Shown here: in pieces, positions 38,270-51,700 of the stretch
How positions within the stretch are numbered: the first letter of the stretch is position 1
How the letters are laid out: every line of letters starts with the position of its first letter
Assembly: GCA_037951165.1 (NCBI GenBank)
Contig: JBBDHG010000153.1
Location: forward strand, 2,172,001 to 2,236,000
Length of the DNA: 64,000 nt
Origin: Lophius americanus
Lineage: Eukaryota; Chordata; Actinopteri; Lophiiformes; Lophiidae
Reading direction: 5' to 3'
Program-made: the position numbers and the translations under genes
Notes under the pieces: generated by a model
Told to the model about the DNA's origin: nothing
What the model saw: the letters and a program-made list of their open reading frames with translations, nothing else
Databases searched by the model: none

Positions 38270-38560
38270 GACGTGAACTAAATTAAATTAACCCTAATAA
38301 ATTAAATTGAAACTAATCCAGGGTAACTAAAGTAAATAATCTCTAATCAATTGGATTGGACCTAATCCAAGAACTAATTTAAATCGAACCTAATACATTA
38401 TGTGTGACCTTACCAGTGTAACAAAGTTAAATCAACCCTAAACAATCATGTTGGACAAGTAACTCTGTTAAATCAACTGAATTCAATAGAGTTGGACCTC
38501 ATCCAAGTAAAATTCAATTGAATCAACCTAAATAAATACATAAAATACACATTGACCTAG
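38270..38560. repeat. AT-rich, loosely repetitive tract
   Basis: Recurrent motifs such as 'aattaaat', 'cctaatcca' and 'ttggacc' recur irregularly. It looks like a heavily decayed tandem array. No coding potential. Confidence 0.45.
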
Positions 38561-38984
38561 AATATTATGTTGGACCAAGAAAATTGCTTGATACTGAATA
38601 AACTCATTAAATTATAAGGAAATACTATCCATGATTTTTTTTTTCATTCAAAGACTTATTTTTTCAACGTGCCTTCACTTACGATTATTTACGATTACAT
38701 TTTAAGGGAATATGTCTAAACTGTTCTAATACTACTAAGACTCAAATAAAAAATATCATTAAAAATGTAAAGTCTCTTCAAATCGAATTTGAATTTGTTG
38801 ATAAGGAGTTTTTGAAAACATGCAGCTTAACAGACAGATGGCGACGAAAGCAGGAATTGTGTGAGACTCATTGAGAGCCTGAGCTTCTCATTTCCCTGCA
38901 CAAGAAAAAAAAAAGAAGCGCGTCCATAAAGGTTCCAGCCTCCTCCTGCAGCCGGGGATGGGCGGTCACTGCTCCTTATCTGCC

Positions 38985-38990
38985 TATAAA
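38985..38990 (+). promoter_or_regulatory. TATA box of fam167b
   Basis: TATAAA lies 75 bases upstream of the fam167b ATG. A GC-box-like 'gggatgggcggtc' lies about 25 bases before it (about 38955). Transcription would start near 39015-39020, leaving a 5' UTR of about 45-50 bases. Confidence 0.6.
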
Positions 38991-39064
38991 GGAGGAGGTG
39001 AGGAGGTGAGGAAGACTTGTTGCGCCCAAACGTCGACCCAGAAAGGTGAGGAGAACTCCCTGAG

Positions 39065-40055
39065 ATGGATTTGAAGGGGTATGAAGGTGAATCCTCGGAG
39101 GGAGACACGGAGGACCTGGACAGTGTGAAAGCCCTGACGGAGAAGCTGAAGCTGCAGACCCGCAGACCATCCTACCTGGAGTGGCAGGAGCGCGTGCAGA
39201 GCCGGCCGTGGACGCAGACGTGTGAGGAAGACAGTCCCGCCTCCGGTTCACACGCCGATCCCGTTCCTGCAACTCCGAGAACAGAGGGCTCGGAGCTGGT
39301 TGTGCGCAACATCTGCGGCTTTGAAACCATCGATGACGCCTTGGAGTTTCTGAGAAAAGAGCTGGTGAGGGATTTTCTTTTTTTTTTTTTTTTACCTTTT
39401 ATTCTGAGAAAGGAGCGATGCTCCGTGCTGAAAATGTTGGAATCTACCCTGTCAAACTAGATTTTCCTCATGCGCGTGTATGGGTAATATCTACCTTCCT
39501 GCTTCACCTCAGCCAGTCTAGATCAGGATGGCAGTGATCTACCCCTGCAAGAATGCCTGATTTAGATAATCCCACAGCATGACAGAGTGCAGGCATCCTA
39601 ATCATAACACACCGTTTAGGAAACAGCATGAAGTCTGTTTTCTCAGCCTGCAGTCCATATTTTACACATGCCAGCGCTTTGATAAGATAAGAACTATGGG
39701 AGCCACCCGAATCCAAACGTCCTTACATTTCACTTCAGTGATGCTCACCTTCTCCTCAACCTTCCGTCTCTCCCCCTTACACCCCCCTCAGAGGGAGATG
39801 CAGGTTCAGGACAACCGTCTTGCCCGTCAGCTGATCCATCTGCGGGGGGAGATCTACCGGCTGAAGGTGGAGCAGGTCTGCAACCGCCACAAGGAGATGC
39901 TGGACGACGCATCGTACGAGCTGGAGGAGTGCGGCGAGGAGTCGGACCTGCTGTGTGACATCCCCATGAAGGCCGCCTTCGCCCTGTCCACGCCGCTCAA
40001 ACATCTGGGCCTCACCAAGATGAACATCAACTCCAGACGTTTCTCACTCTGCTAA
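39065..40055 (+). CDS. fam167b: fam167b, FAM167 family protein (2 exons)
   Basis: Exons are 39065-39364 and 39792-40055 (GT-AG), giving 187 codons plus TAA. FAM167 proteins are small, vertebrate-conserved and cytoplasmic; FAM167A has been linked to non-canonical NF-kB signalling, while FAM167B is little studied. Conserved blocks: DLDSVKALTEKLKLQTRRPS (about 19-38) followed by YLEWQ; ICGFETIDDALEFLRKEL across the exon end; then REMQVQDNRLARQLIHLRGE, a predicted coiled coil; and the family C-terminus HLGLTKMNINSRRFSLC. The LDSVKAL, ICGF and REMQ features fit FAM167B better than FAM167A, as does the position immediately before lck in the same orientation. A possible poly(A) signal AATAAA is at 40949-40954. 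No membrane segment or signal peptide is seen. Confidence 0.92.
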
Positions 40056-40788
40056 ACCCTCTACCCTCATTCCTCCCCGTAGGGTTTTTTTTGTTTGTTG
40101 TCGGTGCCTTAGGAGGAACTAAAAATGAATCATTTGTTGTGTACTCTGGCATGAGGAAGCCTGTATGCAGACGCTGAAATCAACGCACCTTCCTGGTTTT
40201 GGAAAGTCTCTGCTCAGTGCAGAGTTAGTCAGAGTGGAGAGAGGAAGACTCATGAAGCCGGAGTGGAATGTTAAAGGAGAAAATGGAGAAGGTATCATTC
40301 TCGCTTTACCAAAATGATTTGTTGATGAGCAGAAACACTGTCGTCTATATGAGAAGCACTAGAATAGAGTACCAGCGATCTTTTCGGATAGGTAGACTGT
40401 TTGGATCACCACCGGAACCAGGGTTTGATTTAAAAATTGGTGACATCTTGAGGTAAATAACAGAGGGGGAAAAAAATTCTACTTGTCTTTTCCAGTTTTC
40501 TTGTGAATCATCTAACTGAATGAAACAGAAGCAATATGAAGGTACTCCGACCTGAACTGTTAATACTTTCTACAGCAGAGCATTCCAGCCGCTGTGAGCT
40601 TCATCAGGGTTAACGTCCTCACAGAACGTTAGAGGTCACACTGCAGCATTTTAACACCTCTTCTTCACAAACCAAAAATATCCCAAGAGCCTCAGCGCCG
40701 CCCGCAGTGACGGAGGCCAGGAGGCCGTGCTTAATGCGTTTTGTTTTCCATTACCATGTCCAGATGCTGCTGAGCACAGGTTGGAAAC

Positions 40789-40828
<40 letters not shown>

Positions 40829-40851
40829 CAGTATATATACAGTATATATAC
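40789..40851. repeat. (TA)n microsatellite
   Basis: An interrupted TA run containing 'cag' breaks, downstream of fam167b. No coding meaning. Confidence 0.9.
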
Positions 40852-41139
40852 AATGCTGTGACTCAGTATTTGACTGCTTCTTAGTCCCGTCTTTGTTTAT
40901 GTGGATCTAATACCGAGCTGTTAAAGGAATAATATAAACATATAGTAGAATAAAAAGCGGTTCCAGCTGGAGTTGAGACACCCAGAACTATTGCAGAAGC
41001 AGGGAGTTGGCTCATAGCTCTCACCAGTAGCACACTATGCCAAAATCAAGTGACATTCCATAAGAGATAAGGCAGAGGGGGATTGAAGTCCACCAGTCTG
41101 AGGCTCTGCTGGTACTCCACAGATCCACAAAGAGACATA

Positions 41140-41980
41140 TTATCTACATAGTGAACATTCACAGAGGTGGTCAACCTTCCAAATTCCCTCCAAGAGGATG
41201 GTCGAGGCTTACTCCACAAATCCTTAAACAACCAAAAAAAAAAAAAACATTCAAGGAACTGCAGACCTCTTTCACCACGATGAAGGTCAGGGTTCATGTA
41301 TCCACTATTAGAAGGACAACCACAATGGCATCTAAGGGAGAGTGGGGAGATGAAAGCCACAGCTGACCCAGAAAAATATCAATTTGCCCACAAAACACAA
41401 GTTGGAAAGCGTTTGAAAGAATACTCAATGGCTGTTTAGGAGGATGGGGGTCCCGTTATATTTAGTGTAGACCAAACCCATCATCCCACAAAAAGAGTCT
41501 TATACCCACAGAGGTGACAGCCGGATGCTCCGGGGATGATTTGCTGCTTCATGGATAGCGGGACTTTCCATAATGGGAAAAAGGAACGGTCCACATCTGG
41601 ACGCTTAGGAGTAAGATTCAAGTTTTGGAGTGGTCCAGTTAATGTGTGGTGATGAACCCAATAGAGATGCTGTGACTGGACCTGAAAAAAAGCAGTTCAC
41701 GTTTACAAACCTTCCAACTCAGCTCCACTAAATCAATAGGATGTCAGAACCGGACTTTACCTGGCTGCATAGGTTCTAAACTAGCTATTGAGTTCTGGGA
41801 GGTGAACACATAACGACGCTTTAGATACAGTTACCATTAAAACCTTGCTTCTTAAGTTTGTTCGGGTGACTTTGATTAGATTTTCTTTCGGGATCTTTTA
41901 CAGTTTAGCTTGAGATATATGCAAATCTGGAAGGAAGGAGTAGCGGGGTCCAATACTTTTTCACAGCACCGTTCAGTCTA
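41140..41980 (+). mobile_element. Tc1-like transposon remnant
   Basis: The plus-strand frame near 41270-41365 gives VHVSTIRRT, the usual link between the DNA-binding and catalytic parts of Tc1 transposases. Later broken frames carry remnants of the catalytic region. The right end has 'aatactttttcacagcaccgtt', the same terminal motif as at 22220-22250. Full of stops and inactive. Confidence 0.65.
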
Positions 41981-44900
41981 TGGCTAGACGGTATATGCAA
42001 GAATGTTTTGCTGACGAATGAAAGTTTTCCTTACTTTATTACTAGCAGCCATCAGGAAGAATATAATATTTTTGTAGTCTAGTATTCTGTATGAATGTTT
42101 ATTCTGTTTAATCTAACAGAGCTGCTGGCCTTACAGTTAGAATTATTGCCTTTCTATGCAGATTGTTAAATCTTGTATTATGATTGTATCCGCAGACACA
42201 TGAGTGCAAATGCAAAATGCCTTTTAATGTAAATAGCTGTTTTCTGTTGCACATAAAAACACAACATTAAAGAAATGTTACTATATCTGTATCATCCGTT
42301 AATATATTCTATTAACATTCAAGACTATTGCATGATGGGAAAGGGGATTTTATTTTTTATTTTTATGCATGCGTTTTCACCAATGTCGTTTCTAGGCTAA
42401 ATATCGCCATATGCTCGGATCAGATCCATCCTCGGTGTCATCGGACCTCGGTCTTGAAGCCATCCTGCACAATAGTCTCTTCTTTCGCTTTTGCCAGACA
42501 CTCATGATCTGGCATAATATCCAAACATGTGAATGGAGCCCTAGAGCCGTACATTGTTGAACATAATAAGCTGATCAGGAAACCGAATATGCCTTGCTAG
42601 AGTGCGTTCACTGTGTGTGAGGAGAGCACAAGCAGGACTGCCGACACCAACTCACAGTGGCACACCCCAGGGTACGGGTGACCTCATTCATGACCTCAGT
42701 AGTGGAAATGAATATCATATGGAACATGCACAGAGGCGGGGGTATTGTACCTGGAGGACCTTGCTTTTACAATAAAGAGATGTATTTGTGTTTCTCATGC
42801 CACTCAGCTCCGCCCTGCAGGTGGTTTGTCTCGGCCTCTTCCCCACATCAAACCGTACTCTGCTGCATGAGCACCAGCTGACATTTCAAGTGTAAATAAA
42901 GCATTCAGTGTTGAGACAAACTTAAATATGCACGCTATTTCAAAGTTATAAAGGCCGCATTATGAAATTGGGCCTATGGGGTTGTCCTCCACATATATAC
43001 CAGAAAAGTCCCCAGTCCTCTGCATTGTACAAGACGTTCCCTCCATTAAATTCCTCATATAAAATGTGAAGTCATGCTCACATTTTTTTTTCATAGAAAA
43101 GCCACAGTTAGTGAGTAAAATACAAACTTTTAGAGTAATATATTATATTTTCAAGATAGATATCCTTCATTTGCACCAAATCTGGACTAAATCGGACCAA
43201 CTGTCACAAAGTTATTTAGTGAAAACAGTGTTTTTTGTTAAGAGTGAGTAAAGTATGAACTATAAGCGTAAAATGCGATATTTACAATATTCGATTGATA
43301 TGCACCAAATTTAGACAATTTCAGACCAACGGTTGGGAAGTTGTGTCAAAAAAATAGTTTTTATCTTAAAAAAGCTTTGCCTGGCGGGAAAAATAGGAAC
43401 TTTTAGAGTGAAATATGACATATACAAGATAAATCATTTCGAGTCCAGCTCAATCCTGTTCTTCCTTGCAAGGTGATATAGTTTTTGAGTTGACGCGTTA
43501 CCTCGAAGGATCCGCGGCGGGAGAATTCCATTCTATCCCCGACTTATCAGGGCTATAAATATGCTGGGACCTGCCTCATGAAGGAGGATCAGAAAACGTC
43601 GTGCATGCTGATAGCATCTCTGCTGAAAAATGCATAACAGCGATTTCCCAGCAGATTTGAAGGTAAAGACTCTGATCCATTGGAAATAGGAATATCCTTA
43701 AAGGCTCTAAAGCGGGAGACGTGCCAAATGTTCCACAGTATTGTTTCATCACGTTCACGGGGAATTTATGTCTTGTTAGATTCCTCTGAAAGAACTAATG
43801 CACCTGGTGATGCATTGGCTTGTTTTTATTCCCCCTCCCTCCAGAAAAAGGTCTCTGCAGCGCTCTTCTTTAAAAAAGTGAGACTTTTTCAGCCACCCTG
43901 TTTGAGTTAGACATATGTGCGGTATGGAAAAAGAGTGATATAGGTGGTTTCATTACATTTCTGTGCACTTCCTGTGATGTTTAGCCTGACTTCCTGCCAG
44001 TGCATGCTCTGTAGCAGCAGCTCCTCACCACAAGAGAAAAGATGTAGTCCCCGGCAGAGTTGTACGAAAGGTAGAAGATAGGAAGAGGCTCAGCGTCTCA
44101 GAACAATTTCCACCATTCATCTCTCTTCTCACGGCTAAATGTGACCAACTGTGCACCCATTGGTTAATATGTTCGGTTATGATGATGATGATGATTTCTG
44201 AGACAGCCGTCAAATGATTGGCTTTATTAAAAACAAATTTCATTGAGATATCTGTTGTTGGCCTTTTCAAAACTTGACATGGAAAAACCATGACCGAAGT
44301 CTATTTCTACATGCAGTACCGGCCACAGACAGGACTGACACAAACCGCATGTGTGACTGACAGAAATAGAAGTGGGGCCTGAAACCACTCTGCAGGAAGT
44401 ATTGGTGTCCCAATTTGCCCAAATTATATTCTGTGTGACAAAACTGTCAATAAAATGATTTTTTATTGTAATACTGTTAAAATCAATCTGATCATCGCCA
44501 AAACAGACATATCACTCTGGGGGAAAAAAAAAAACTTTTGTAAAAGTAAATGTATACGAGGTGTTTTTAGAAGGGGAAAAAAAAGGCCAAGAGAACAAAC
44601 GAAACATTTTCTTGATTGCTTAGAAATAAAATGTGATGTTTAGATAAAGGGAATCTTCAAATCAGCTGAGAAATCTCAATTTGAATGATATATTACTAAT
44701 ATTAGGAAGTAAGTAAGTAAGTAAGTGTTATATCTCAAAATATAGCAGGAATTAACCAGTAATACTAAAAATGTGTATTTTTTGCTTGTTTTGATGTAAA
44801 TAAATCAGACTTGTTTCCCAGAAAACTCAGTTTTTACTTCCTTGTAATCCCCCTTCACCGACATTTAAATAACATTGCAGCTTTTTGCTAATATTTTCAT

Positions 44901-45470
44901 ATAATTATTGTTATTAATAATAATTATCATTATTATGATCATATCACGTTCTCTAGTGCTTTGTTCTTCTGAATGAACCTCAGCGATGATGTTCTTCACC
45001 TTAAAGGTCATGAACTCACAGATGTTACATACTAAAGTAACAAAAGCGTATAGAAACACAAGCCCACCAACATCTTATCTTGCGGCCTGTCGTATCCTCC
45101 TTGTGCGACTGCACTGGAACATTCTCATCTTCCACTTTGGGAGAGGTTCTCTCCTGACCCCTTTACCATGGAACCTATAACGTTCTCCCCTCTCACACAC
45201 AGCTGCGCGGTAAAGCACCTGTAATACCGCTGCGGAGCAACCCTCAACCTTTCAACGACAGGAAGCTCTCTTGGCTGCTCTCCTGCACTCGTCTGAACTG
45301 GGTTTGTGTTCTCACACACAGATACAGATGATGAAACCTACAAGCTCAGGCTGAGAAACACAACTACTCAGTAGGGCTCATCTCCATGGCGCGTGTTCAA
45401 ATCTGATACTTGAACACTTTAAATCACAGGAATTTCACATTTCAAGAGGTAAGCTTATATATTTTTTCCG
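41981..45470. other. intergenic between fam167b and lck, no gene seen
   Basis: AT-rich DNA. It contains a loose direct duplication at 43080-43450 (paired phrases 'gcaccaaatctggactaaatc...' and 'gcaccaaatttagacaatttc...', about 130-140 bases apart), a GATGAT run near 44175 and an AAGT run near 44710. Several open frames exist but none has recognisable domains or splice context. Confidence 0.45.
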
Positions 45471-45479
45471 TTATCAGTG

Positions 45480-46180
45480 TTCTGTGGTAGATTGTCAACG
45501 AGGTAAACATCTCGTGCAGTTACCGGTGCTGGTCCAGGCTTCGATTAGGCCACTCTGGAACTTTTATTTTATTTACTTTGATCACCCAGAGGTGGATCGT
45601 CTGACCCGTTTGGGATCGTTCTCTTGCTATATGGCCCACCTGCGCTCCAGCTTCAGCTCACAGACTGATGAATCGATATTCTCCTTCAAATTTTCTGGTA
45701 GGAAGCAGGTATTTTCCCCGATTATGGCGTGCATCGGGTTTGGCCTGCAGCAGAAAAGAATGCCCACGATATCACACTTCCAAATCCATGTTTGTCTGAA
45801 GGTACAAGTTCTTTTTGTGCAATGCTGCCTTTGGTTTGACGTAACGAGACCCATCGACCACACAGTTCAAACTTCAGTCCATAGAGTATTCTCCAAGAGC
45901 TCCGAGGATCGTCACGGTGTGTTGTAGCAAAACTCAGATGGGACCTTGATGTTCTTCTGGTTCAGGTTTCTCCTCGCCTCTCAGCCGTGTTGTTATTTTT
46001 TGACCCTCGTCTTGAGAGGCCTGCAGTTCCTTGAATGTTTTCTTTGATTCTTTTGTGATTTCCTGAACAGGTCTTTGCCTTGTACTTGGAGGAAATTGTT
46101 CCAAGTCTTCTCAATTTGTGGATAATGTGTCTAACTGTGGATCTGTGGAGTCCCAGACCCCTTAGAAAAAAAATCAGCAC
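45480..46180 (-). mobile_element. Tc1-like transposon remnant
   Basis: The minus-strand frame near 46160-46060 reads GLGLHRSTVRHIIHKLRRLG, the helix-turn-helix of Tc1 transposases. A broken later frame (about 45860-45630) continues toward the catalytic part with conserved KPKAALHKKN-like sequence. Frameshifted and dead. Confidence 0.65.
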
Positions 46181-47404
46181 ACAAAAAAAACACACAGGGA
46201 AAACGGTTAACGAGCTATGGCTCCGTTGACATTTGCATTACTTATAATTAAAAAAAAAAAGCTAGAACGCAACCAGATTCTTAAAACAGGTTTTGTTTTG
46301 GTCGCTATTGCTAAAAAGCAGTACACACGTTCGAAGTATGATCTTTTAATATTCTAATGAATCATAAATGTAACATCTTCCCCTTAAGATCTGCTTGTAT
46401 TTGAGAGATGAGCTATGTGATGAGGACTGCATGTGAAGCACAAATTTGAATGTGAAACATTAAACCGTTGCTATAAAATAGATGCTGCAAATTGAAAAAA
46501 CAAAAAAAGCATCTTGTTGAGGTTACATTTAGGTTATTCAGCCAAAAAAAACGTCAGTCCCAGGAAATAATCAGACCTCTAACCAACCTTGCCTGCCTTC
46601 ATCATACCCAGAATACTTTGCAGCAATAACAATCATGCATGTTTGTTTAGAAATAAAAAGAAAAAGCTAGCCTCTGAATGGAAAACTATGACTTTGTTTG
46701 TGTGACTCCCTGAGTTCCGGCTAGCAGGCGTAGGAGTGCTAACCAAAAAAACGCTGGTGGTCCTCTAGTGAGGCGCTCCTTTGGGTCTCGGTACAGTGGT
46801 GTGTTGTTACTGCCGGGTCAGGACTCTCCAGAATTTTCTCACGGCTCTGAGACTTTGGGGGCAAGCAGCTGCTGAGATTAGCCCACTGACCCGGTTCCAT
46901 GAGGGGTCCAGTGAGAGCCAAATGAGCTTGAGAAGGTGAATTGGTGCAAGACACAATGGAGAACATGTGCAGACTTTGGATTACACAAGATTAGCATTTG
47001 CAGACCCTGTCCTAATCTGATATTCAAATCCAAATGAGAATTGAAGAATGTAATGTGATTACAGGCGCTGAAAGTGGTGAAAACGACGTGGTTCTTTATC
47101 GCAGTTCAGATGGAGGTTTATGTGATCCATCAAAAGATTGCCTCTATATTTATTCACGGTAAAGTCTTCATTTCTGATGTAGGGCCCTGAGTCACATCCA
47201 AGTAGCTGTCACCTGGAAAGGAAATGCAAAAGAGGTCTTTTTCTAAACTTTGAAAAAATCTGCTTGTATTAGTAAATCAGATAAATTTAGTTGGGGACAC
47301 CATAGCTTTTTGAAATGCTGACCAAAAAATGAAATCCCTCCAGGAGAGAATCATTGTGATTAATAAAGGTGCAATTATCACTGAACCTGGAATTTGCAGG
47401 AAAG

Positions 47405-48727
47405 ATGGGGTGTAACGGCAGTACAGAGTATTCGGACGCGGAATGGATCGAGAACTTGGATGAAATCTGCGAACACTGTAACTGTTCCATGGCAACCAAT
47501 CCAGTAAGTGTCAACAAACATTCGACATTCGGCATTTTTTATTTAATCTGCACAAACATCCGTAAATACTGTAAATACAACCTGTGACTTTTTTCACTTT
47601 GAAATTGTTCTACTCCCTCTAAATGTCTGTTAGGTTAAGCACAGACGTGTGCGCCCCTTGACCGGACCTGTTTAGAATATGACCCAGTGGCAGAAAGTAT
47701 ATGTTAAAGTGTAAGGGGCCAAGGGTGGAGCCCTGGGGGACACCACTGGTCAGAGGGGCCACCGTGGAGAAGGCATTAACCACGGCTATTGAGAAAGTCC
47801 TATTCCATAAGTAGGAATGTTTTGGGGCTTTTCACAGCATTCATGTGAGAACTCACTAAACAGAATTATGTATATTGAAAAAAAACAACAACAAAAAAAA
47901 AAGTTCGAGCTAATGCGATTAAAATGGAGTATTTGCGTCTACCTCTAATTTAATTTCTTTTTACCGTTTAAAACCATCTTTGATCCAACAATTTCTCTTT
48001 TTATGGTAAATTCAGAGTGTCTAAGATATCAGATTAATGAAGAAGAAGGCGAACGAAAAAATTCTTCCATATTTTTTTTAACCTGGTGAGGATATTAAAG
48101 AGTAAAAAAAAACATTTTGAAGCAGGAAATCCATCAGCTGCTTCCTTTTTTATTACCACTAAAGCCTTTCAGTAGCTAAATATTAGCCTGCGCTTGATGT
48201 ACAATGAATCCCAATTTTCCCAAATTGAATATGTTGAAATCCTGGACGCTGACCAGTCCATTCTTGTTCTGTAACGACAATTCCAAACTGCACTTACGCT
48301 CATAACTCAACGACTCACATCGAGTTCACATGCTGATCCCGAATTCCGGGTCCAAATCTCTGAGAAGTGAACGACCTTGGCTATAAGCTGGGGGAAAAGA
48401 GAAGTTTTTGTGCAGACATGAGCTTACAGCCTTAAATCCCACAAATCTGGATGTCATTAGCCTGTTATTCATGAATTCCATATAACAGATAGAACGGTAA
48501 TATTTGATCATTTATAGTTAAACGTAAACAAATATAGGTTTATTAGTGCATCTCTTTGTATTTTCTAATTAATTATTCAGTCTCTACAGCTGTTTGTTTG
48601 TTTGTTTGTTTTTACAGTGTTTCACAGCTTGTTATGAATGATTTTAGTTTGTTTGTGAAAGTGAGTGACAGCTGGGAGAGTTAATTATCCAACCATGACC
48701 AAGAATAAGTTCTAAGTACAATCTGCT

Positions 48728-48785
<58 letters not shown>

Positions 48786-51700
48786 GTTTTCAAACTAACG
48801 TGACTGTGACAATGTTTTTTCTCTTGAATGGAAGTGTGATTATTCTCTTGATGTTGTTTGTTTCCTCTGCAACACTAAGATGAACATGTGGATTAGAAAT
48901 AAACGAGAATACCACATGTTTGTGCCAAAGCAACTTCCCAGAATGTTTATCTGGGTAGAGTTCAACACTAGTACCCAGAAGTGAACATAGTTCTAGCCTT
49001 TGCTGTGAATGTGCCGGTCGGTTTCACCAATCTTCCACTATTATTCAGAGTATTTAAAATACTCTTGTTTTTCTCTCACCAGTACACAGACCAGATGACC
49101 CGATGTCAACCATCCCAGCATTCTCCTCCTACATCTCCTCTACCAGGTGACAATATACAGCTTATTTTTTTTTTTTCTATGCCATTCATATGTTAAACGG
49201 TCAGTCAAGTAACTTCCCATAAAACTCTATTTATAGTTTTTATACAGGTTAAATAACAACAGAAGTCTTCAAAGGTTCAAACCAAGTCTTAATGTTAAAT
49301 TAAAAGTATGATATAAACATGGAAACACTATTAAAATGATATTCTATATAGGATAATCTGGTTAATCTTCCTCAGCAATCGCGGCGTTTGTCTACCTCAT
49401 GGATTTACTGCAAGTCACAGACTAATCATTGAAGGGGAAAATCTAATTCTTTACCTTTTTAAGAGACATTTTCTGCCTCCAGCCCTTCACCTTCAGTCAT
49501 CTTCCTGTATTTGCTGTTCTATAAACTTAATCAGATAAGACAGATGCCGAGAAAAAGATGAATGATTCATTCAAACCGTTGATGTGTGATATTGTAGCCT
49601 ATTATATTTAAAAAGAAGCCTTTTTTAAATTATTTTACAAATTTTTAATTATTTTGTTGATTTCCCTTAAATAATAAGAAATCAAAAACAATTTTAGAAA
49701 AGACGAAAAAATTAAAAACAAATCTTTAATTGAATCAAGAATTTGTACCTTGACCCTGTTTAAAGTATAATATATACTGTTTCTTTCAGCGATGGTTTTG
49801 TACCTTTAAAATTAAACAAAGTCCAACATTTGTCACCTTCTAGTTATTAAAAGTATCATTTAAACATGGAAAAACTATTAAAATCATATCAGAAAGCGTT
49901 ACACTTTTTACTTAGCCCATATTAAACAGATATTTTTATGTCAACTTGCATGTTTTACATCCTATTTGCACTGCGATAAAATAATCTGGTTAATCTTCCA
50001 TAGCAATCACGTTGTTTCTCTGCTTCGTGTATCATTTAACGCAAGTCGCTGCCTAATCCTTGTGTGGAAAAATCTAATTCTTTACATTTTTAAGAGACGT
50101 TTTCTGCCCCCGGGCTTCAAATTCCATCATCTTGCTGTGTTTACTGTTCTATAACTTCAATCAGTTAATACAGAGAACGAAGAAAAGATGAACGATTTAT
50201 TACAACCGACGGTGTGTGATAATGATTCTGAAGAAGTAATAAATCTTTGACGCTCAGACTTTTCGGCGAGACTGAGATGGTAGAGTCTTTGCCCTGAGCG
50301 GCGTCATAGAAAATCCCCCGCTTTGGAGACCGACACTGGTGGTGGCGGCTGATGACTCTGCGTAGGGTGATGAATGATGATGCTGGTGGATCTGTGAAGG
50401 ACTAGGTGGAGATGGGGAGGTGGAGGGTGCGTAATCCAGCATCAAGTAAGAACTAGATGAATGGAGAGAGGCAACTTTAAAGAGGGTAGCTTATGGTGAC
50501 GGGCTAATCATGCAGGTGTAACAGGGATAAGTGGCTACCTGATCGAGCGCATCATTGCTGGGCCTCAAAAGTGTGAGAGGATAGTCTGTCCGGCGGAACT
50601 TTCAACTCGTCATGCAACCAATAATGAGCTGCCAACTCAAACTCACTCGGGTCAGCATTGCTGTTTTCAGCTGCAGTTCAACTGATCACATAATAAATGC
50701 AGACCGCCGACACATGAACAGTTGTTCTATTTCAACCCAGTAGGAACAGTCACCCTTCATTGTTTGCTGAATGTGCATCTTTTATTTCCTTGTTTCCCTC
50801 ACTGCAGACGACTTGGTGGTGGCGATATACAGTTATGAACCCAACCATGACGGCGACCTGGGCTTTGAGAAGGGAGACAAGCTGAAGGTCATCAACATGT
50901 AAGCTGCTCACTGACAAATACGTGGCAAAAAAGCTTGTTGAAAAGGACGATTTAAACATTTCTTGCTTTGTGTTCTATCCACAAACCCCACGACACCTGA
51001 CCCTCACTCCTGTGTCTCAGACTGCTTTGTATGTATGCAGCAGCATAATGCATCCTCTGCAGCTATCATTTACAGCTCTGAAAAGCTAACCTGGATTTTT
51101 TGAAGAGAAGCCCGAGGCACACATGTATTCATATATCTGACCGGAATTTCTGCATGCCAGCGGCGCTCGCTCCCGCTCCGCGGTTTCTTTCTCGTCTCTC
51201 ACGCTGCTCGTTCTGTCAATTCAAAAAAGAAAAGGAAAAAAGTCTGCCACATAATTACATGCTGGTTTTGCAAGAGGAAACCAGCAACACATATAAGTAC
51301 AGGAAATCAACGCACCAAACGCGTCTACATAACTGGAGTGGATTTGTCGAGCTATGAAGTACTAGAATAAAAAGATATTGAAGTTTTGATAAAGTCAAAT
51401 ATCGATATGAGTCTAGAAATGTATAAAAAAATTTAAAAAAACTGAGGATGATTCATTCAATTTTATTTGGCGATTCAGAAGAAGTTTCATTTTATTCATT
51501 CATACTAAGAAATCGAGGTATACAGGAATGGACCAAAAACGGTTTGTAGTTCTAGCGGTACCCCAGCAGGACACAACTTTGTACCTTTGAACCTTCGGAA
51601 CATTTTTGCACCTTTTTTCTGTACCTCAATAAAACATTTCTGCATTCCTAAATGCAAGTATGGATTTTAGAATTTTTTTTTTATTCCTTGTAACAATGCA

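Noticed and set aside
39065..40055. fam167a instead of fam167b
   Set aside because: LDSVKAL, ICGF and REMQ features and the lck neighbour favour fam167b, though the fish C-terminus is also close to FAM167A.
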